Assembly (NCBI RefSeq): GCF_000420845.1
Contig: NZ_ATVS01000022.1
Span: 1-64,000, forward strand
Origin: Butyrivibrio sp. AE3009
GTDB lineage: Bacteria > Bacillota > Clostridia > Lachnospirales > Lachnospiraceae
Length of the DNA: 64,000 nt
Direction: 5' to 3'
The notes under the pieces are model-generated. The model searched no databases. It saw only the letters and a list, made by a program, of their open reading frames with translations, and was not told the origin of the DNA. Shown piece after piece: positions 6,820 through 15,434 of the stretch. A program made the position numbers and the translations under genes. Numbering within the stretch: the stretch's first letter is position 1; each line of letters begins with the position of its first letter.

Positions 6820-8103
6820 ATGACAAAGATAGATATTATTTCAGGCTTCCTCGGAGCAGGAAAGACGACACTTATAAAGAAGCTTCTCAAGGAAGCTCTG
6901 GCAGGAACAAAAGTAGTTCTTATTGAAAATGAGTTCGGAGAGATCGGTATTGACGGCGGCTTTCTTAAGGAAGCAGGAATTGAGATCACCGAGATGAATT
7001 CAGGCTGCATCTGCTGCTCACTGGTGGGTGATTTCGAGACCTCCCTCAAGCAGGTTATGGAACAGTATGCACCTGAGAGAATCCTCATCGAGCCCTCAGG
7101 AGTAGGCAAGTTATCCGATGTTATGAGAGCTATTCAGAACATCGCCGACGGATCAGCTGATATGGAGCTTAACAGCGCAGTTACCGTTGTTGATGTATCC
7201 AAGGCTAAGGTTTATATCAAGAACTTCGGCGAATTCTTCATCAATCAGATTGAGAACGCCGGCACAATTATCCTTACAAGAACAGACAAGGCTGATCAGG
7301 CCAAGATTGAAACAGCTGTAGAGCTTATTCGTCAGCACAATCCCAAGGCAACAATCATCACAACTCCTCTTGATCAGATTACAGGTAAAGAGATTCTTGA
7401 TACCTTCGAGGGCAACAATGATCTGGAAGCTGAGCTTCTTAAGCTTGTTATGGAAGAGCAGGAAGAGCATCATCACCATCATCATCACCATGGTGCACAC
7501 AAGACCGTTGCAGAGGATGGCTCAGTAGTATACAGCGCTCACCACGACCACGATGAAGATGAGTGTGACGATGAGGAGTGCAGCTGCCACCATCACCATC
7601 ACGACCATGATGACGATGATGAGCATGAACACGAGCATCATCACCATCACGACCATGACGATGACGATGATGAGCATGAACACGAGCATCACCATCACCA
7701 TCACGACCACGATGATGACGATGATGAGCATGAACACGAGCATCATCACCACCATCACGATCATGATGATGACGATGATGAGCATGAGCACGAGCATCAT
7801 CACCACGATCATGATCACGCTGCTCACGATGTATTTACAAGCTGGGGTATGGAGACTCCCCTTAAATATACAGCTGAGGAGATTGAGTCCATGCTTGCAA
7901 GGCTTGAGGACGAAGAGACCTATGGTATCGTTCTTCGTACCAAGGGTGTTGTTCCATCAACAGACGGCTCCTGGATAGAGTTTGACTATGTTCCCGGAGA
8001 GGCTGATGTCCGTAAGGGTGCAGCTGATGTAACAGGTAAATTCTGCGTTATCGGATCTAAGCTTAAGGAAGAGAACCTTGAGAAGCTGTTCCGCAGACTT
8101 TAA
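6820..8103 (+). CDS. CobW/COG0523-family GTPase metallochaperone with giant His/Asp-rich insert
   Basis: A 427-aa G3E GTPase. Walker A GFLGAGKT is at residues 9-16. The family's metal-binding CxCC (C63, C65, C66) follows. EPSGVGK lies near 91-97, and a G-protein base-recognition segment TRTDKAD near 153. Residues about 217-337 are an insert of His, Asp and Glu arranged as tandem repeats. The C-terminal CobW_C domain follows (SWGMETPLKY ... GSKLKEENLEKLF). COG0523 proteins deliver or store metals, often zinc, cobalt or nickel, and His-rich loops are typical, but this one is unusually long. The immediate neighbour is a second, divergent CobW-like protein, suggesting joint function. The metal is not determinable from sequence. 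Confidence 0.9.
   Translation: MTKIDIISGFLGAGKTTLIKKLLKEALAGTKVVLIENEFGEIGIDGGFLKEAGIEITEMNSGCICCSLVGDFETSLKQVMEQYAPERILIEPSGVGKLSDVMRAIQNIADGSADMELNSAVTVVDVSKAKVYIKNFGEFFINQIENAGTIILTRTDKADQAKIETAVELIRQHNPKATIITTPLDQITGKEILDTFEGNNDLEAELLKLVMEEQEEHHHHHHHHGAHKTVAEDGSVVYSAHHDHDEDECDDEECSCHHHHHDHDDDDEHEHEHHHHHDHDDDDDEHEHEHHHHHHDHDDDDDEHEHEHHHHHHDHDDDDDEHEHEHHHHDHDHAAHDVFTSWGMETPLKYTAEEIESMLARLEDEETYGIVLRTKGVVPSTDGSWIEFDYVPGEADVRKGAADVTGKFCVIGSKLKEENLEKLFRRL
7585..7815 (+). repeat. In-frame tandem repeat coding for His/Asp/Glu blocks
   Basis: Four consecutive copies of a 16-18-codon unit, H5-6 DH D4-5 EHEHE, followed by a partial fifth copy. The DNA uses alternating cat/cac and gat/gac codons, so adjacent copies are near-identical. 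Such a repeat can gain or lose copies by slippage without breaking the frame. Outside this repeat, further His runs occur around 7468-7494. Confidence 0.85.
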
Positions 8104-8124
8104 GCTATGATAAGGAGAAGTAAA

Positions 8125-9066
8125 TTGAAACCGGTATATATAATCAATGGTTTTTTAGATAGCGGTAAGACTGATTTTTTCAGATATACCATCGCTCAGC
8201 CCTATTTCAGAACCAAGGGCAAGACCCTTCTTATAGTATGTGAAGAGGGCGAGAATGATTATGAGGACAGGCTCCTTAAATCAACCAATACGGTTATCGA
8301 GATGATCGAGGACGAAGAGGATTTCAATCCTGACACTCTCATTGCTCTTGATGCCAAGCACAATCCCGAGAGAATCCTTGTGGAATACAACGGTATGTGG
8401 AACTTCAAGAACATGAAGCTTCCTGTAATGTGGAATCTGGAGCAGCAGATAACAGTCATCGATGCCTCCAGCTTCGAACTGTATTTCAGCAATATGAAGT
8501 CTCTTCTTGCAGAGCAGATCAGGAATTCCGATCTTATTCTGTTTAACCGCTGCGACGGTATAGAGGATCTTGCATCCTATAAGAGAAATGTCAAGGCAAT
8601 CAATCAGAAGGCAGATATCATCTTCGAGGACAAGAACGGCGAAGTTGATGTTACTCTTGACGAGGATCTTCCTTTTGATTTAAATGCCAACCCGATAGAT
8701 CTTAACAATTACGGCTATGGTATGTTCTATCTTGATGCTCTTGATCATGTTGAGAGATATGAAGGCAAGACTGTAAGATTCAAAGGCATGGTCCTTAAGC
8801 CCGAGGAATTCCCTAAGAACAGATTCGTTCCCGGAAGAATGGCTATGACCTGCTGTGCTCAGGATATGCAGTTTTTGGGCTTTGCCTGCGAATATGACAA
8901 GACAGAAGAGCTTAATGAGAAGGACTGGGTTCTCGTTACCGCCAAGGTTGAGAAGCAGTATGTTGCTGAATACCAGGGCGAAGGTCCCGTTCTCAAGGCT
9001 GTTTCAGTGGAGAAGACCACAGAGCCTGAAAATCAGGTAATAGATTTTTCCAATCCTCAGCAGTAA
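8125..9066 (+). CDS. CobW-like GTPase fused to a TIGR03943-like domain
   Basis: A 313-aa protein. The N-terminus is CobW-like with P-loop GFLDSGKT, but the CxCC metal motif of true CobW proteins is replaced around EYNGMWNFK. From about residue 195 it carries a domain like TIGR03943/YcgQ C-termini: KTVRFKGMVL, FVPGRMAMTCCAQD, LGFACEY and DWVLVTAKVE. In Bacillus, TIGR03943 proteins pair with a DUF318 permease and are linked to zinc homeostasis; no permease gene is seen here. I chose TTG 8125 because AAGGAG (8112-8117) precedes it by 7 bases and it puts the P-loop at the normal distance from the N-terminus. ATG 8107 has no good site. It directly follows the His-rich CobW gene. Confidence 0.8.
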   Translation: MKPVYIINGFLDSGKTDFFRYTIAQPYFRTKGKTLLIVCEEGENDYEDRLLKSTNTVIEMIEDEEDFNPDTLIALDAKHNPERILVEYNGMWNFKNMKLPVMWNLEQQITVIDASSFELYFSNMKSLLAEQIRNSDLILFNRCDGIEDLASYKRNVKAINQKADIIFEDKNGEVDVTLDEDLPFDLNANPIDLNNYGYGMFYLDALDHVERYEGKTVRFKGMVLKPEEFPKNRFVPGRMAMTCCAQDMQFLGFACEYDKTEELNEKDWVLVTAKVEKQYVAEYQGEGPVLKAVSVEKTTEPENQVIDFSNPQQ

Positions 9067-9089
9067 GAATCTGATCTCAGGAGAATTAT

Positions 9090-10085
9090 ATGTTTAATTA
9101 TCTTCCGCTTCAGTGGATGTTTCTTTTCTATTCCTACAGCTTTTTGGGATGGATATGGGAATCACTGTATGTTTCGGTTTTAGAGAAAAGACTGGTTAAC
9201 AGGGGCTTCATGCGAGGCCCCTTTATTCCTTTATATGGTTGCGGCGGAGTCATGATGCTGGTGGTATCAAGGCCCTTTTACGACAATGTGCTTCTGGTAT
9301 ATCTGGCAGGGTGTCTCGGCGCCACGCTTCTTGAGCTTATAACGGGCATTCTCATGGAGACCCTGTTTAACGTAAGATATTGGGATTACCACCACAAGAA
9401 GTTCAATTTCAAAGGGTATACCTGCCTTGAGTCAACGCTGTTCTGGGGCGTTTGTACCGTTGTGTTTTCCCACTACCTGCAGATACCGGTTGAAAAACTG
9501 CTCTTGTCCATACCATATAACATACTGACTGTTGTTACTCTGGTTCTGACAATATATATCAGCTGCGACTTCATGATTGCCTTCAAGACAGCTCTGGAAC
9601 TCCGCGATGTTCTGATGTATATGGAGAAGGCCAAGGCTGAGATCCAGAGAATGCAGAAGCGTCTTGACGTTATCATTGCCTTTAAGGGCGAAGATGTCAA
9701 AGAAGGCATAGGCAATACCGCCTCCGGAACCCTTAATACCGCAATTAACTTTGGAAGCGGCATTGGAAATAAGGCCCAGGCCATTACCTCCGGAATAAGC
9801 AGCAGACTCGATGTCCTTAGCAGCACCCTTGAGGGAACCTTTGCAAGTGTCAGGGAAAAGATCAAGCTGGATCCTTCTTCCTACGTGGAAGGGGCCAAAG
9901 AAGAGGTTGCAGAGCTCTATGTTAAGTACAGAGTTATAATGTCCAAGCTGACACCTCCGCCGGTGAAGGGATTTTTTGAGTGGTACAAGGCCCGCACAAT
10001 CGCAGGCAACCCGACAATTACCTCCAGGTTCAGAATAAGTATGGATGAACTTAAGGAAAAGGTAATGAGCAGAATCGACAAATAA
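9090..10085 (+). CDS. CmpB-type putative ABC transporter permease (pfam06541-like)
   Basis: A 331-aa protein. The N-terminal half has about five membrane helices with the family's conserved start (FYSYSFLGWIWES), then RGFMRGPFIPLYGCG, a GATLLELITG helix, WDYHHKKFNFKGYTCL and a further helix. The C-terminal half (about 170-331) is soluble and helical, with a low-complexity Gly/Ala/Ser segment around SGTLNTAINFGSGIG. The 'ABC permease' name is historical; no ATPase adjoins and transport has not been shown for the family. It lies 23 bp after the second CobW-like gene and ends at a bidirectional terminator shared with rpsT. Confidence 0.82.
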   Translation: MFNYLPLQWMFLFYSYSFLGWIWESLYVSVLEKRLVNRGFMRGPFIPLYGCGGVMMLVVSRPFYDNVLLVYLAGCLGATLLELITGILMETLFNVRYWDYHHKKFNFKGYTCLESTLFWGVCTVVFSHYLQIPVEKLLLSIPYNILTVVTLVLTIYISCDFMIAFKTALELRDVLMYMEKAKAEIQRMQKRLDVIIAFKGEDVKEGIGNTASGTLNTAINFGSGIGNKAQAITSGISSRLDVLSSTLEGTFASVREKIKLDPSSYVEGAKEEVAELYVKYRVIMSKLTPPPVKGFFEWYKARTIAGNPTITSRFRISMDELKEKVMSRIDK

Positions 10086-10105
10086 GAAATAATAAAGAAC
10101 AACAA

Positions 10106-10145
10106 AAAACCTGATGCCGGTGAGAAGACATCAGGTTTTATTATT
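10106..10145. terminator. Bidirectional terminator between the CmpB-type gene and rpsT
   Basis: A perfect 11-bp stem, AAAACCTGATG (10106-10116) / CATCAGGTTTT (10129-10139), with a 12-base loop. T-runs follow on both strands. It serves the converging genes ending at 10085 and 10171. Confidence 0.9.
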
Positions 10146-10170
10146 ATCAAAAATATTAAAAAGTAAAAGC

Positions 10171-10434
10171 TTAAGCCATCTTGTTTACAGCCTGTGCAAG
10201 ACGGGAAACCTTTCTTGAAGCAGTGTTCTTCTTGATGATTCCCTTTGACTCAGCCTTGTCGATAGCAGATGTAGCAGCAAGGAGTGCCTTAGCAGCCTCG
10301 TCCTTGTTACCAGCCTCAACAGCTGCTCTAACCTTCTTGATCTCTGTCTTAACAGCTGACTTGATCATCTGATTTCTCTCAGCCTTCTTGCTATTTACCA
10401 AAACTCTCTTCTTAGCGGATTTGATATTTGCCAT
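10171..10434 (-). CDS. rpsT: 30S ribosomal protein S20
   Basis: An 87-aa basic, Ala/Lys-rich helical protein beginning MANIKSAKKRVLVNSKKAER, the standard S20 start. The family's conserved C-terminal pattern GIIKKNTASRKVSRLAQAVN is present. S20 binds 16S rRNA early in small-subunit assembly. Length is normal. It is encoded opposite to its neighbours and next to divergent lepA, an arrangement common in Firmicutes. It has its own strong promoter and a roughly 85-base leader, a place where translational autoregulation occurs in other bacteria, though nothing specific is visible here. Confidence 0.97.
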   Translation of the reverse strand: MANIKSAKKRVLVNSKKAERNQMIKSAVKTEIKKVRAAVEAGNKDEAAKALLAATSAIDKAESKGIIKKNTASRKVSRLAQAVNKMA

Positions 10435-10524
10435 AGTTACCTCCGATTTATACTAGAAAAATTGAAATTATGTTTGTGTGTGCATTAAGCCGGACACGGA
10501 CAGTTAATGCTACATACTCTGTCT

Positions 10525-10553
10525 ATTCTAGATGAAATTGCGCAAACTGTCAA
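10525..10553 (-). promoter_or_regulatory. rpsT promoter
   Basis: On the minus strand, a perfect TTGACA (10548-10553), a 17-bp spacer and TAGAAT (10525-10530). It lies about 90 bases upstream of the rpsT ATG, as expected for a highly expressed ribosomal protein gene. Confidence 0.85.
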
Positions 10554-10636
10554 TAGATATAATGGATTTTTGGGCTCCGTCATGTTATTATAGGTTGTTG
10601 GAAAAAATAGTTAATTATAAGATTGAGGAAATATAA

Positions 10637-12445
10637 GTGGATCAGAGTAAGATTAGAAATTTTTGTATAGTAGCACACATCGATCACGGCAAATCAACCC
10701 TGGCCGACAGAATGATCGAAAAGACAGGTGTCCTTACCAGCAGAGAGATGCAGAATCAGGTGCTGGACAACATGGATATCGAGCGTGAGAGAGGAATCAC
10801 CATCAAATCTCAGGCTGTGCGAATGATATATAAGGCTAAGGATGGTCAGGAATACATCCTTAACATGATAGACACCCCCGGCCACGTTGACTTTGGTTAT
10901 GAGGTATCAAGAAGCCTTGCAGCCTGTGACGGAGCCATTCTGGTGGTTGATGCCACACAGGGTGTTGAAGCCCAGACCCTTGCCAATGTGTATATGGCCC
11001 TTGACCATGACCTTGACGTATTTCCGGTCATCAACAAGATAGACCTTCCCAGCGCAATGCCCCAGGAAGTCAAGGACGAGGTTGAGGACGTGATCGGAAT
11101 CGAGGCCCAGGATGCACCTCTTATCTCAGCCAAGAACGGAATCGGTATTGAGGAGGTTCTGGAGGCGGTTGTTGAGAAGATCCCCGCTCCGGTTGGTGAT
11201 GTATCCAAGCCTTTGACTGCACTTATTTTTGACAGTATCTATGATTCCTACAGAGGAGTTATCGTATTTGTCAGAGTAAGAGACGGTGTTATCAGGAAGG
11301 GAATGAAGGTCAAGTTCATGGCAACCGACGCTGAGGCGGATGTTGTTGAGGTTGGCTATTTCGGACCGGGAAGATTTATCGCAAGTGATGAACTTACTGC
11401 CGGTGAAGTTGGATATTTTACCGCATCAATCAAGAATATCGAGGATACCCGCGTAGGTGATACCGTAACGGATCTGGCCAATCCCTGCAAGGAGGCCCTT
11501 CCCGGTTACAAGAAGGTTATGCCTATGGTGTACTGCGGACTTTACCCCGCAGACTCCGCTCATTATTCGGATTTAAGAGATGCACTGGAAAAGCTTCAGC
11601 TCAATGATGCTTCTCTTTTCTATGAGCCAGAGACTTCTCAGGCTCTGGGCTTTGGCTTCAGAGCAGGTTTCCTTGGACTTCTCCATCTGGAGGTAATCCA
11701 GGAGAGACTTGAGAGAGAGTATGACCTTAACCTGGTGACCACAGCGCCTTCCGTTGTATACAAGGTACATAAGACCGACGGCACCGTATTTGATCTTACC
11801 AACCCTACCAATCTGCCGGATCCTTCCGAGATCGATTATATGGAGGAGCCGATCGTTAACGGTGAGATCATGGTGACAACTGATTATGTGGGAGCCATTA
11901 TGCAGCTGTGCCAGGAGAGAAGAGGCAAATACTTAAGTACCGATTACATTGAGCAGACAAGAGCAATCCTTAAATATGAGCTTCCTCTTAACGAGATTAT
12001 CTATGATTTCTTCGATGCCCTCAAGTCAAGATCAAGGGGCTATGCATCCTTTGACTATGAGCTCAAGGGCTATGAGAAGTCCGATCTTGTCAAGCTGGAT
12101 ATTCTTATCAACAGGGAAGAAGTGGATGCGCTGTCCTTCATCGTTCACAAGGAGGGTGCATATGAGCGCGGCCGCAAGATGTGCGAGAAGCTCAAGGATG
12201 AGATCCCAAGGCATATGTTTGAGATTCCCATCCAGGCATCTGTCGGAGGCAAGGTTATAGCAAGAGAGACCGTCAAGGCATACAGGAAGGACGTTCTTGC
12301 CAAGTGCTACGGCGGTGATATCTCACGTAAGAAGAAGCTTTTGGAGAAGCAGAAGGAAGGCAAAAAGAAGATGCGTCAGATCGGTAACGTAGAAGTTCCC
12401 CAGTCAGCATTCTTAAGCGTCCTTAAGCTTGACAGCGTAGATTAA
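10637..12445 (+). CDS. lepA: Elongation factor 4 (LepA) translational GTPase
   Basis: A 602-aa protein, full length for EF-4. G1 AHIDHGKST is near residues 13-21, followed by the ITIKSQAV switch I region, DTPGHVDF as G3 and NKIDLP as G4. EF-G-like domains II, III and V follow, then the LepA-specific C-terminal domain (ending [14 protein letters not shown]...). EF-4 back-translocates or monitors stalled ribosomes and acts in the cytosol. Start is GTG with GAGG 8-9 bases upstream. Followed 17 bp later by hemW, the classic lepA-hemW order in Firmicutes. Confidence 0.97.
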   Translation: MDQSKIRNFCIVAHIDHGKSTLADRMIEKTGVLTSREMQNQVLDNMDIERERGITIKSQAVRMIYKAKDGQEYILNMIDTPGHVDFGYEVSRSLAACDGAILVVDATQGVEAQTLANVYMALDHDLDVFPVINKIDLPSAMPQEVKDEVEDVIGIEAQDAPLISAKNGIGIEEVLEAVVEKIPAPVGDVSKPLTALIFDSIYDSYRGVIVFVRVRDGVIRKGMKVKFMATDAEADVVEVGYFGPGRFIASDELTAGEVGYFTASIKNIEDTRVGDTVTDLANPCKEALPGYKKVMPMVYCGLYPADSAHYSDLRDALEKLQLNDASLFYEPETSQALGFGFRAGFLGLLHLEVIQERLEREYDLNLVTTAPSVVYKVHKTDGTVFDLTNPTNLPDPSEIDYMEEPIVNGEIMVTTDYVGAIMQLCQERRGKYLSTDYIEQTRAILKYELPLNEIIYDFFDALKSRSRGYASFDYELKGYEKSDLVKLDILINREEVDALSFIVHKEGAYERGRKMCEKLKDEIPRHMFEIPIQASVGGKVIARETVKAYRKDVLAKCYGGDISRKKKLLEKQKEGKKKMRQIGNVEVPQSAFLSVLKLDSVD

Positions 12446-12462
12446 ATATTAAGAGATCAGCT

Positions 12463-13590
12463 ATGAAACAGTTGTCTATTTATGTGCATGTTCCTTTTTG
12501 TGTCAAGAAGTGTCTGTATTGCGATTTCCTGTCCTTTAACGCAAGGCCGGAACTGATCGACGGATACTTCGGCGCTCTGGTAAAGGAGATAGAGGCATGT
12601 GCTGATAAGTTCAGAGATTATGAAATAAAGTCGGTGTTCTTCGGAGGGGGAACACCTTCTTTTGTTGACAGCAGGCTGATATGTGAGACGTTAGGCGTGG
12701 TCGCAGGGAACTTTCGCATAAGGAGCGACGCTGAGATCAGTATAGAGGTCAATCCCGCTTCGGCAATATACGGCAAACTGTGCAATTACAGACAGGCAGG
12801 CTTTAACAGGATCAGCATAGGAGCCCAGTCCCTTAACGACAGCGAGCTTGTGGCTATCGGGCGGGCCCATGACAAAAAGGCCTTCTATGAGACCTTCGAG
12901 AATGCGAGGAAGGCCGGTTTTAGCAATATCAACGTGGATGTGATGAGCGCTCTTCCGGGGCAGAGCCTGGATTCCTATATGGATACCCTCAAAAAAGTAG
13001 TCAGCTTAAGACCTGAGCACATCTCTGCCTACAGTCTTATCATCGAGGAGGGGACTCCTTTTTATGACATGAAGCTGGATCTTCCCTCTGAGGAAGTGGA
13101 CAGGGCCATGTATCATGAGACCAAGAGATTTCTTGAAGAGCACAGATATCACAGATATGAGATATCCAATTATGCCCTTGGCAGAGACCATGAGTGCTCA
13201 CACAACAAGGTCTACTGGACAAGAGGTGAGTATCTGGGACTTGGAATCGGCGCAGCTTCTATGGTGGATAACAGAAGATGGAACAATACAAGAAATGTGG
13301 AGGATTACATCCAGAACAGTACGAATCCGGATTCAGTCAGAGAAAACGTGGAAGAACTTGATGTCAAAGCTCAGATGGAAGAGTTCATGTTCCTTGGGCT
13401 TCGTCTTGTAGAGGGAATCAGCATCAGCGAATTTGAGAGGCAGTTTGGCAAGGATATTTTTGCGGTCTACGGAGATGTTATTTCCAGGTACAGGGAAATG
13501 GGCCTTCTTGAGCTGCAAAAAGGGTGGCTGCGTCTTACCGACAAGGGGCTTGATGTTAGCAATACCGTTATGGCTGACTTTTTATTGTAA
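12463..13590 (+). CDS. hemW: Radical SAM heme chaperone HemW
   Basis: A 375-aa radical SAM protein with the [4Fe-4S] motif CVKKCLYC near residues 13-20. FFGGGTPS, NRISIGAQS and the C-terminal HemW domain (LGLRLVEGIS) follow. These proteins resemble coproporphyrinogen dehydrogenase HemN, but this subgroup has the shorter N-terminus and acts in heme insertion rather than heme synthesis. It is probably co-transcribed with lepA. Whether this organism makes heme cannot be judged from the window. Confidence 0.93.
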   Translation: MKQLSIYVHVPFCVKKCLYCDFLSFNARPELIDGYFGALVKEIEACADKFRDYEIKSVFFGGGTPSFVDSRLICETLGVVAGNFRIRSDAEISIEVNPASAIYGKLCNYRQAGFNRISIGAQSLNDSELVAIGRAHDKKAFYETFENARKAGFSNINVDVMSALPGQSLDSYMDTLKKVVSLRPEHISAYSLIIEEGTPFYDMKLDLPSEEVDRAMYHETKRFLEEHRYHRYEISNYALGRDHECSHNKVYWTRGEYLGLGIGAASMVDNRRWNNTRNVEDYIQNSTNPDSVRENVEELDVKAQMEEFMFLGLRLVEGISISEFERQFGKDIFAVYGDVISRYREMGLLELQKGWLRLTDKGLDVSNTVMADFLL

Positions 13591-13659
13591 AGTACTATTG
13601 ATTAAATCATTTTCTGATAGTAAGATTAAGTGCTATCGTTTATAAAGGGAGTTACAGGT

Positions 13660-14253
13660 ATGAATTACAACTTTTTTGCATTGATATCAAGAATGAGATA
13701 TATAGAGAGATGGGCTCTTATGCGCAACACAAGGCCTGAGAATCTCTGCGAGCATTCCATGGAGGTTGCCATGATCGCGCATGCGCTCTGCACCATAGGA
13801 AATGTCAGATACGGCAAGAATCTGGATGCGGACAAAGCTGCTCTTGTGGGCCTCTATCATGACGCTTCCGAGATAATCACCGGAGATATGCCTACTCCCG
13901 TCAAATATTTTAACAAGGAGCTCAAGGCTGCTTACAAGGAGGTTGAGGCCATTGCCGATGACAAGCTTCTTGATAAGCTCCCCAAGGATCTCAGACCTTC
14001 CTACGAGAAGATATTCAAGGGAGATATGGGCCCTAATGAGGCATATATGAGAAAACTGGTAAAGGCCGCAGACAAGCTCTCGGCTCTTATCAAGTGCATG
14101 GCTGAGGTAAGCGCAGGAAATACCGAGTTCAGAACAGCCAAAGAGAGCACTGAGAAATCCATAAGGAGCCTCTACCAGGAGCTTCCTGAGGTTTTGGACT
14201 TTGTAAATGAGTTCCTTGGCCCCTATGGAGATACTTTAGATGAATTAACTTAA
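13660..14253 (+). CDS. 5'-deoxynucleotidase YfbR-like HD-domain protein
   Basis: A 197-aa HD-superfamily phosphohydrolase. The metal-binding residues are visible: His in NLCEHSMEVAMIAH, HD in LYHDASEIITGD, and a later Asp near KAADKLSALIK. YfbR removes the 5'-phosphate from dNMPs. The MPTPVKYF motif is characteristic of the YfbR branch. Start ATG 13660 has AAGGGA 9 bases upstream. An in-frame GTG at 13630 would add ten residues but lacks a site. It sits between hemW and pilT with gaps of about 70 and 90 bases. Confidence 0.88.
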   Translation: MNYNFFALISRMRYIERWALMRNTRPENLCEHSMEVAMIAHALCTIGNVRYGKNLDADKAALVGLYHDASEIITGDMPTPVKYFNKELKAAYKEVEAIADDKLLDKLPKDLRPSYEKIFKGDMGPNEAYMRKLVKAADKLSALIKCMAEVSAGNTEFRTAKESTEKSIRSLYQELPEVLDFVNEFLGPYGDTLDELT

Positions 14254-14281
14254 TACAGTTGATTTTTGCACTTGTAAGCGC

Positions 14282-14325
14282 CATAATTAATCTGAGGCTT
14301 TATTCAGTCGGCAAGATTAATTATG
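14282..14325. promoter_or_regulatory. Perfect 12-bp inverted repeat in the pilT leader
   Basis: CATAATTAATCT (14282-14293) and AGATTAATTATG (14314-14325) are separated by 20 bases. The right arm ends 21 bases before the pilT ATG. As RNA it could form a stem next to the ribosome binding site. As DNA it could be an operator. There is no U-run, so it is not a standard terminator. Confidence 0.5.
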
Positions 14326-14346
14326 CATGATGAGTGAGAGGTATAC

Positions 14347-15408
14347 ATGTCAAGAATCGAGGATATCCTAAGAGAGGCTAAAGACAACGGTGCTTCGGAC
14401 GTACATATCACAGTAGGTCTTCCGCCCAAGATGAGACTCAATGGCAAGCTTGTTGCCATGGACAAATATGAGAAGATGACTCCTGCGGATACAAGCCAGA
14501 TCGCGGATGAAGTCATGAACGAGAAGCAAAGAGAACACCTGGAGGAGAACGGACAGCATGATATGTCCTTTTCAATCCCCGGCGTTGGAAGATACAGACT
14601 CAATGTGTTCAGACAGCGTGGTTCTATAGCTATGGCTTTCAGAGTTGTGGCAACTCAGATCCCATCCGCTGACAGTCTGGGAATTCCGGATACCGTCATC
14701 GACCTGTATAACAGGAAAAGAGGCCTGGTTCTTGTTACCGGACCTACCGGAAGCGGCAAATCCACTACGCTTGCTTCGATAATCGATATGATCAATAACA
14801 ACCGGGAGGCTCATGTAATAACCCTTGAGGACCCGATTGAGTTTACCTATCAGCACAGAATGTCGATTGTTAACCAGAGGGAGATCGGAACGGATTCCAA
14901 CAGCTACGCCAATGCCCTCAGGGCGGCGCTTCGTGAGGATCCGGATGTAATTCTTGTGGGAGAGATGCGAGATCTTGAGACCATAAGTACAGCGATCACA
15001 GCTGCAGAGACAGGTCATCTGGTGCTGTCAACGGTTCACACCATCGGAGCATCCAATACCGTAGACAGACTGATCGATGTATTTCCGCCTCATCAGCAGC
15101 AACAGATAAGGATTCAGCTGGCCAGCGTAATAGAAGCCATCATTTCCCAGCAGCTCATTCCCTCCAATGACGGGGTTACCAGACATGCTGCCTTTGAAGT
15201 GCTTCACGTCAACAGCGCTGTAAGGAACCTCATAAGAGAGGGTAAGTCTCACCAGCTTATAACCATAATGCAGACCAACAGGAAGATGGGCATGATAACC
15301 ATGGACGATGCTATCATCCAGATGTACAAGGATCAGAAGATATCAAGAGAAATGGCTATCCAGTTTGCCCAGGATCCTGATAATATGCAGATGAAGATGT
15401 TAAGATAA
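14347..15408 (+). CDS. pilT: Type IV pilus retraction ATPase PilT
   Basis: A 353-aa secretion-type ATPase. Walker A GPTGSGKST is at residues 132-140. The Asp-box region LEDPIEFTY, Walker B region DPDVILVGEMRD, His box TGHLVLSTVHT and the C-terminal AIRNLIRE-like helix (here AVRNLIREGK) are all present. Length is normal. PilT hexamers depolymerise type IV pili to power twitching motility. No pilin, PilB or PilC gene is in the window, so this is an isolated pilT, as in many Clostridia. A GAGAGG site precedes the ATG. Confidence 0.93.
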   Translation: MSRIEDILREAKDNGASDVHITVGLPPKMRLNGKLVAMDKYEKMTPADTSQIADEVMNEKQREHLEENGQHDMSFSIPGVGRYRLNVFRQRGSIAMAFRVVATQIPSADSLGIPDTVIDLYNRKRGLVLVTGPTGSGKSTTLASIIDMINNNREAHVITLEDPIEFTYQHRMSIVNQREIGTDSNSYANALRAALREDPDVILVGEMRDLETISTAITAAETGHLVLSTVHTIGASNTVDRLIDVFPPHQQQQIRIQLASVIEAIISQQLIPSNDGVTRHAAFEVLHVNSAVRNLIREGKSHQLITIMQTNRKMGMITMDDAIIQMYKDQKISREMAIQFAQDPDNMQMKMLR

Positions 15409-15434
15409 ATCTTATAAAAATATATAGCAGTTCT

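Noticed and set aside
7522-7827. Long hydrophobic Met/Val/Ile-rich frame on the minus strand
   Set aside because: It is the antisense of the His/Asp repeat in the CobW gene; gat/cat codons read backwards as Met and Val or Ile.
10539-10546. TTGCGCAA palindrome inside the rpsT promoter, same word as the sugar-operon operator
   Set aside because: A single isolated copy in a ribosomal protein promoter, without the flanking second palindrome. Most likely coincidence.
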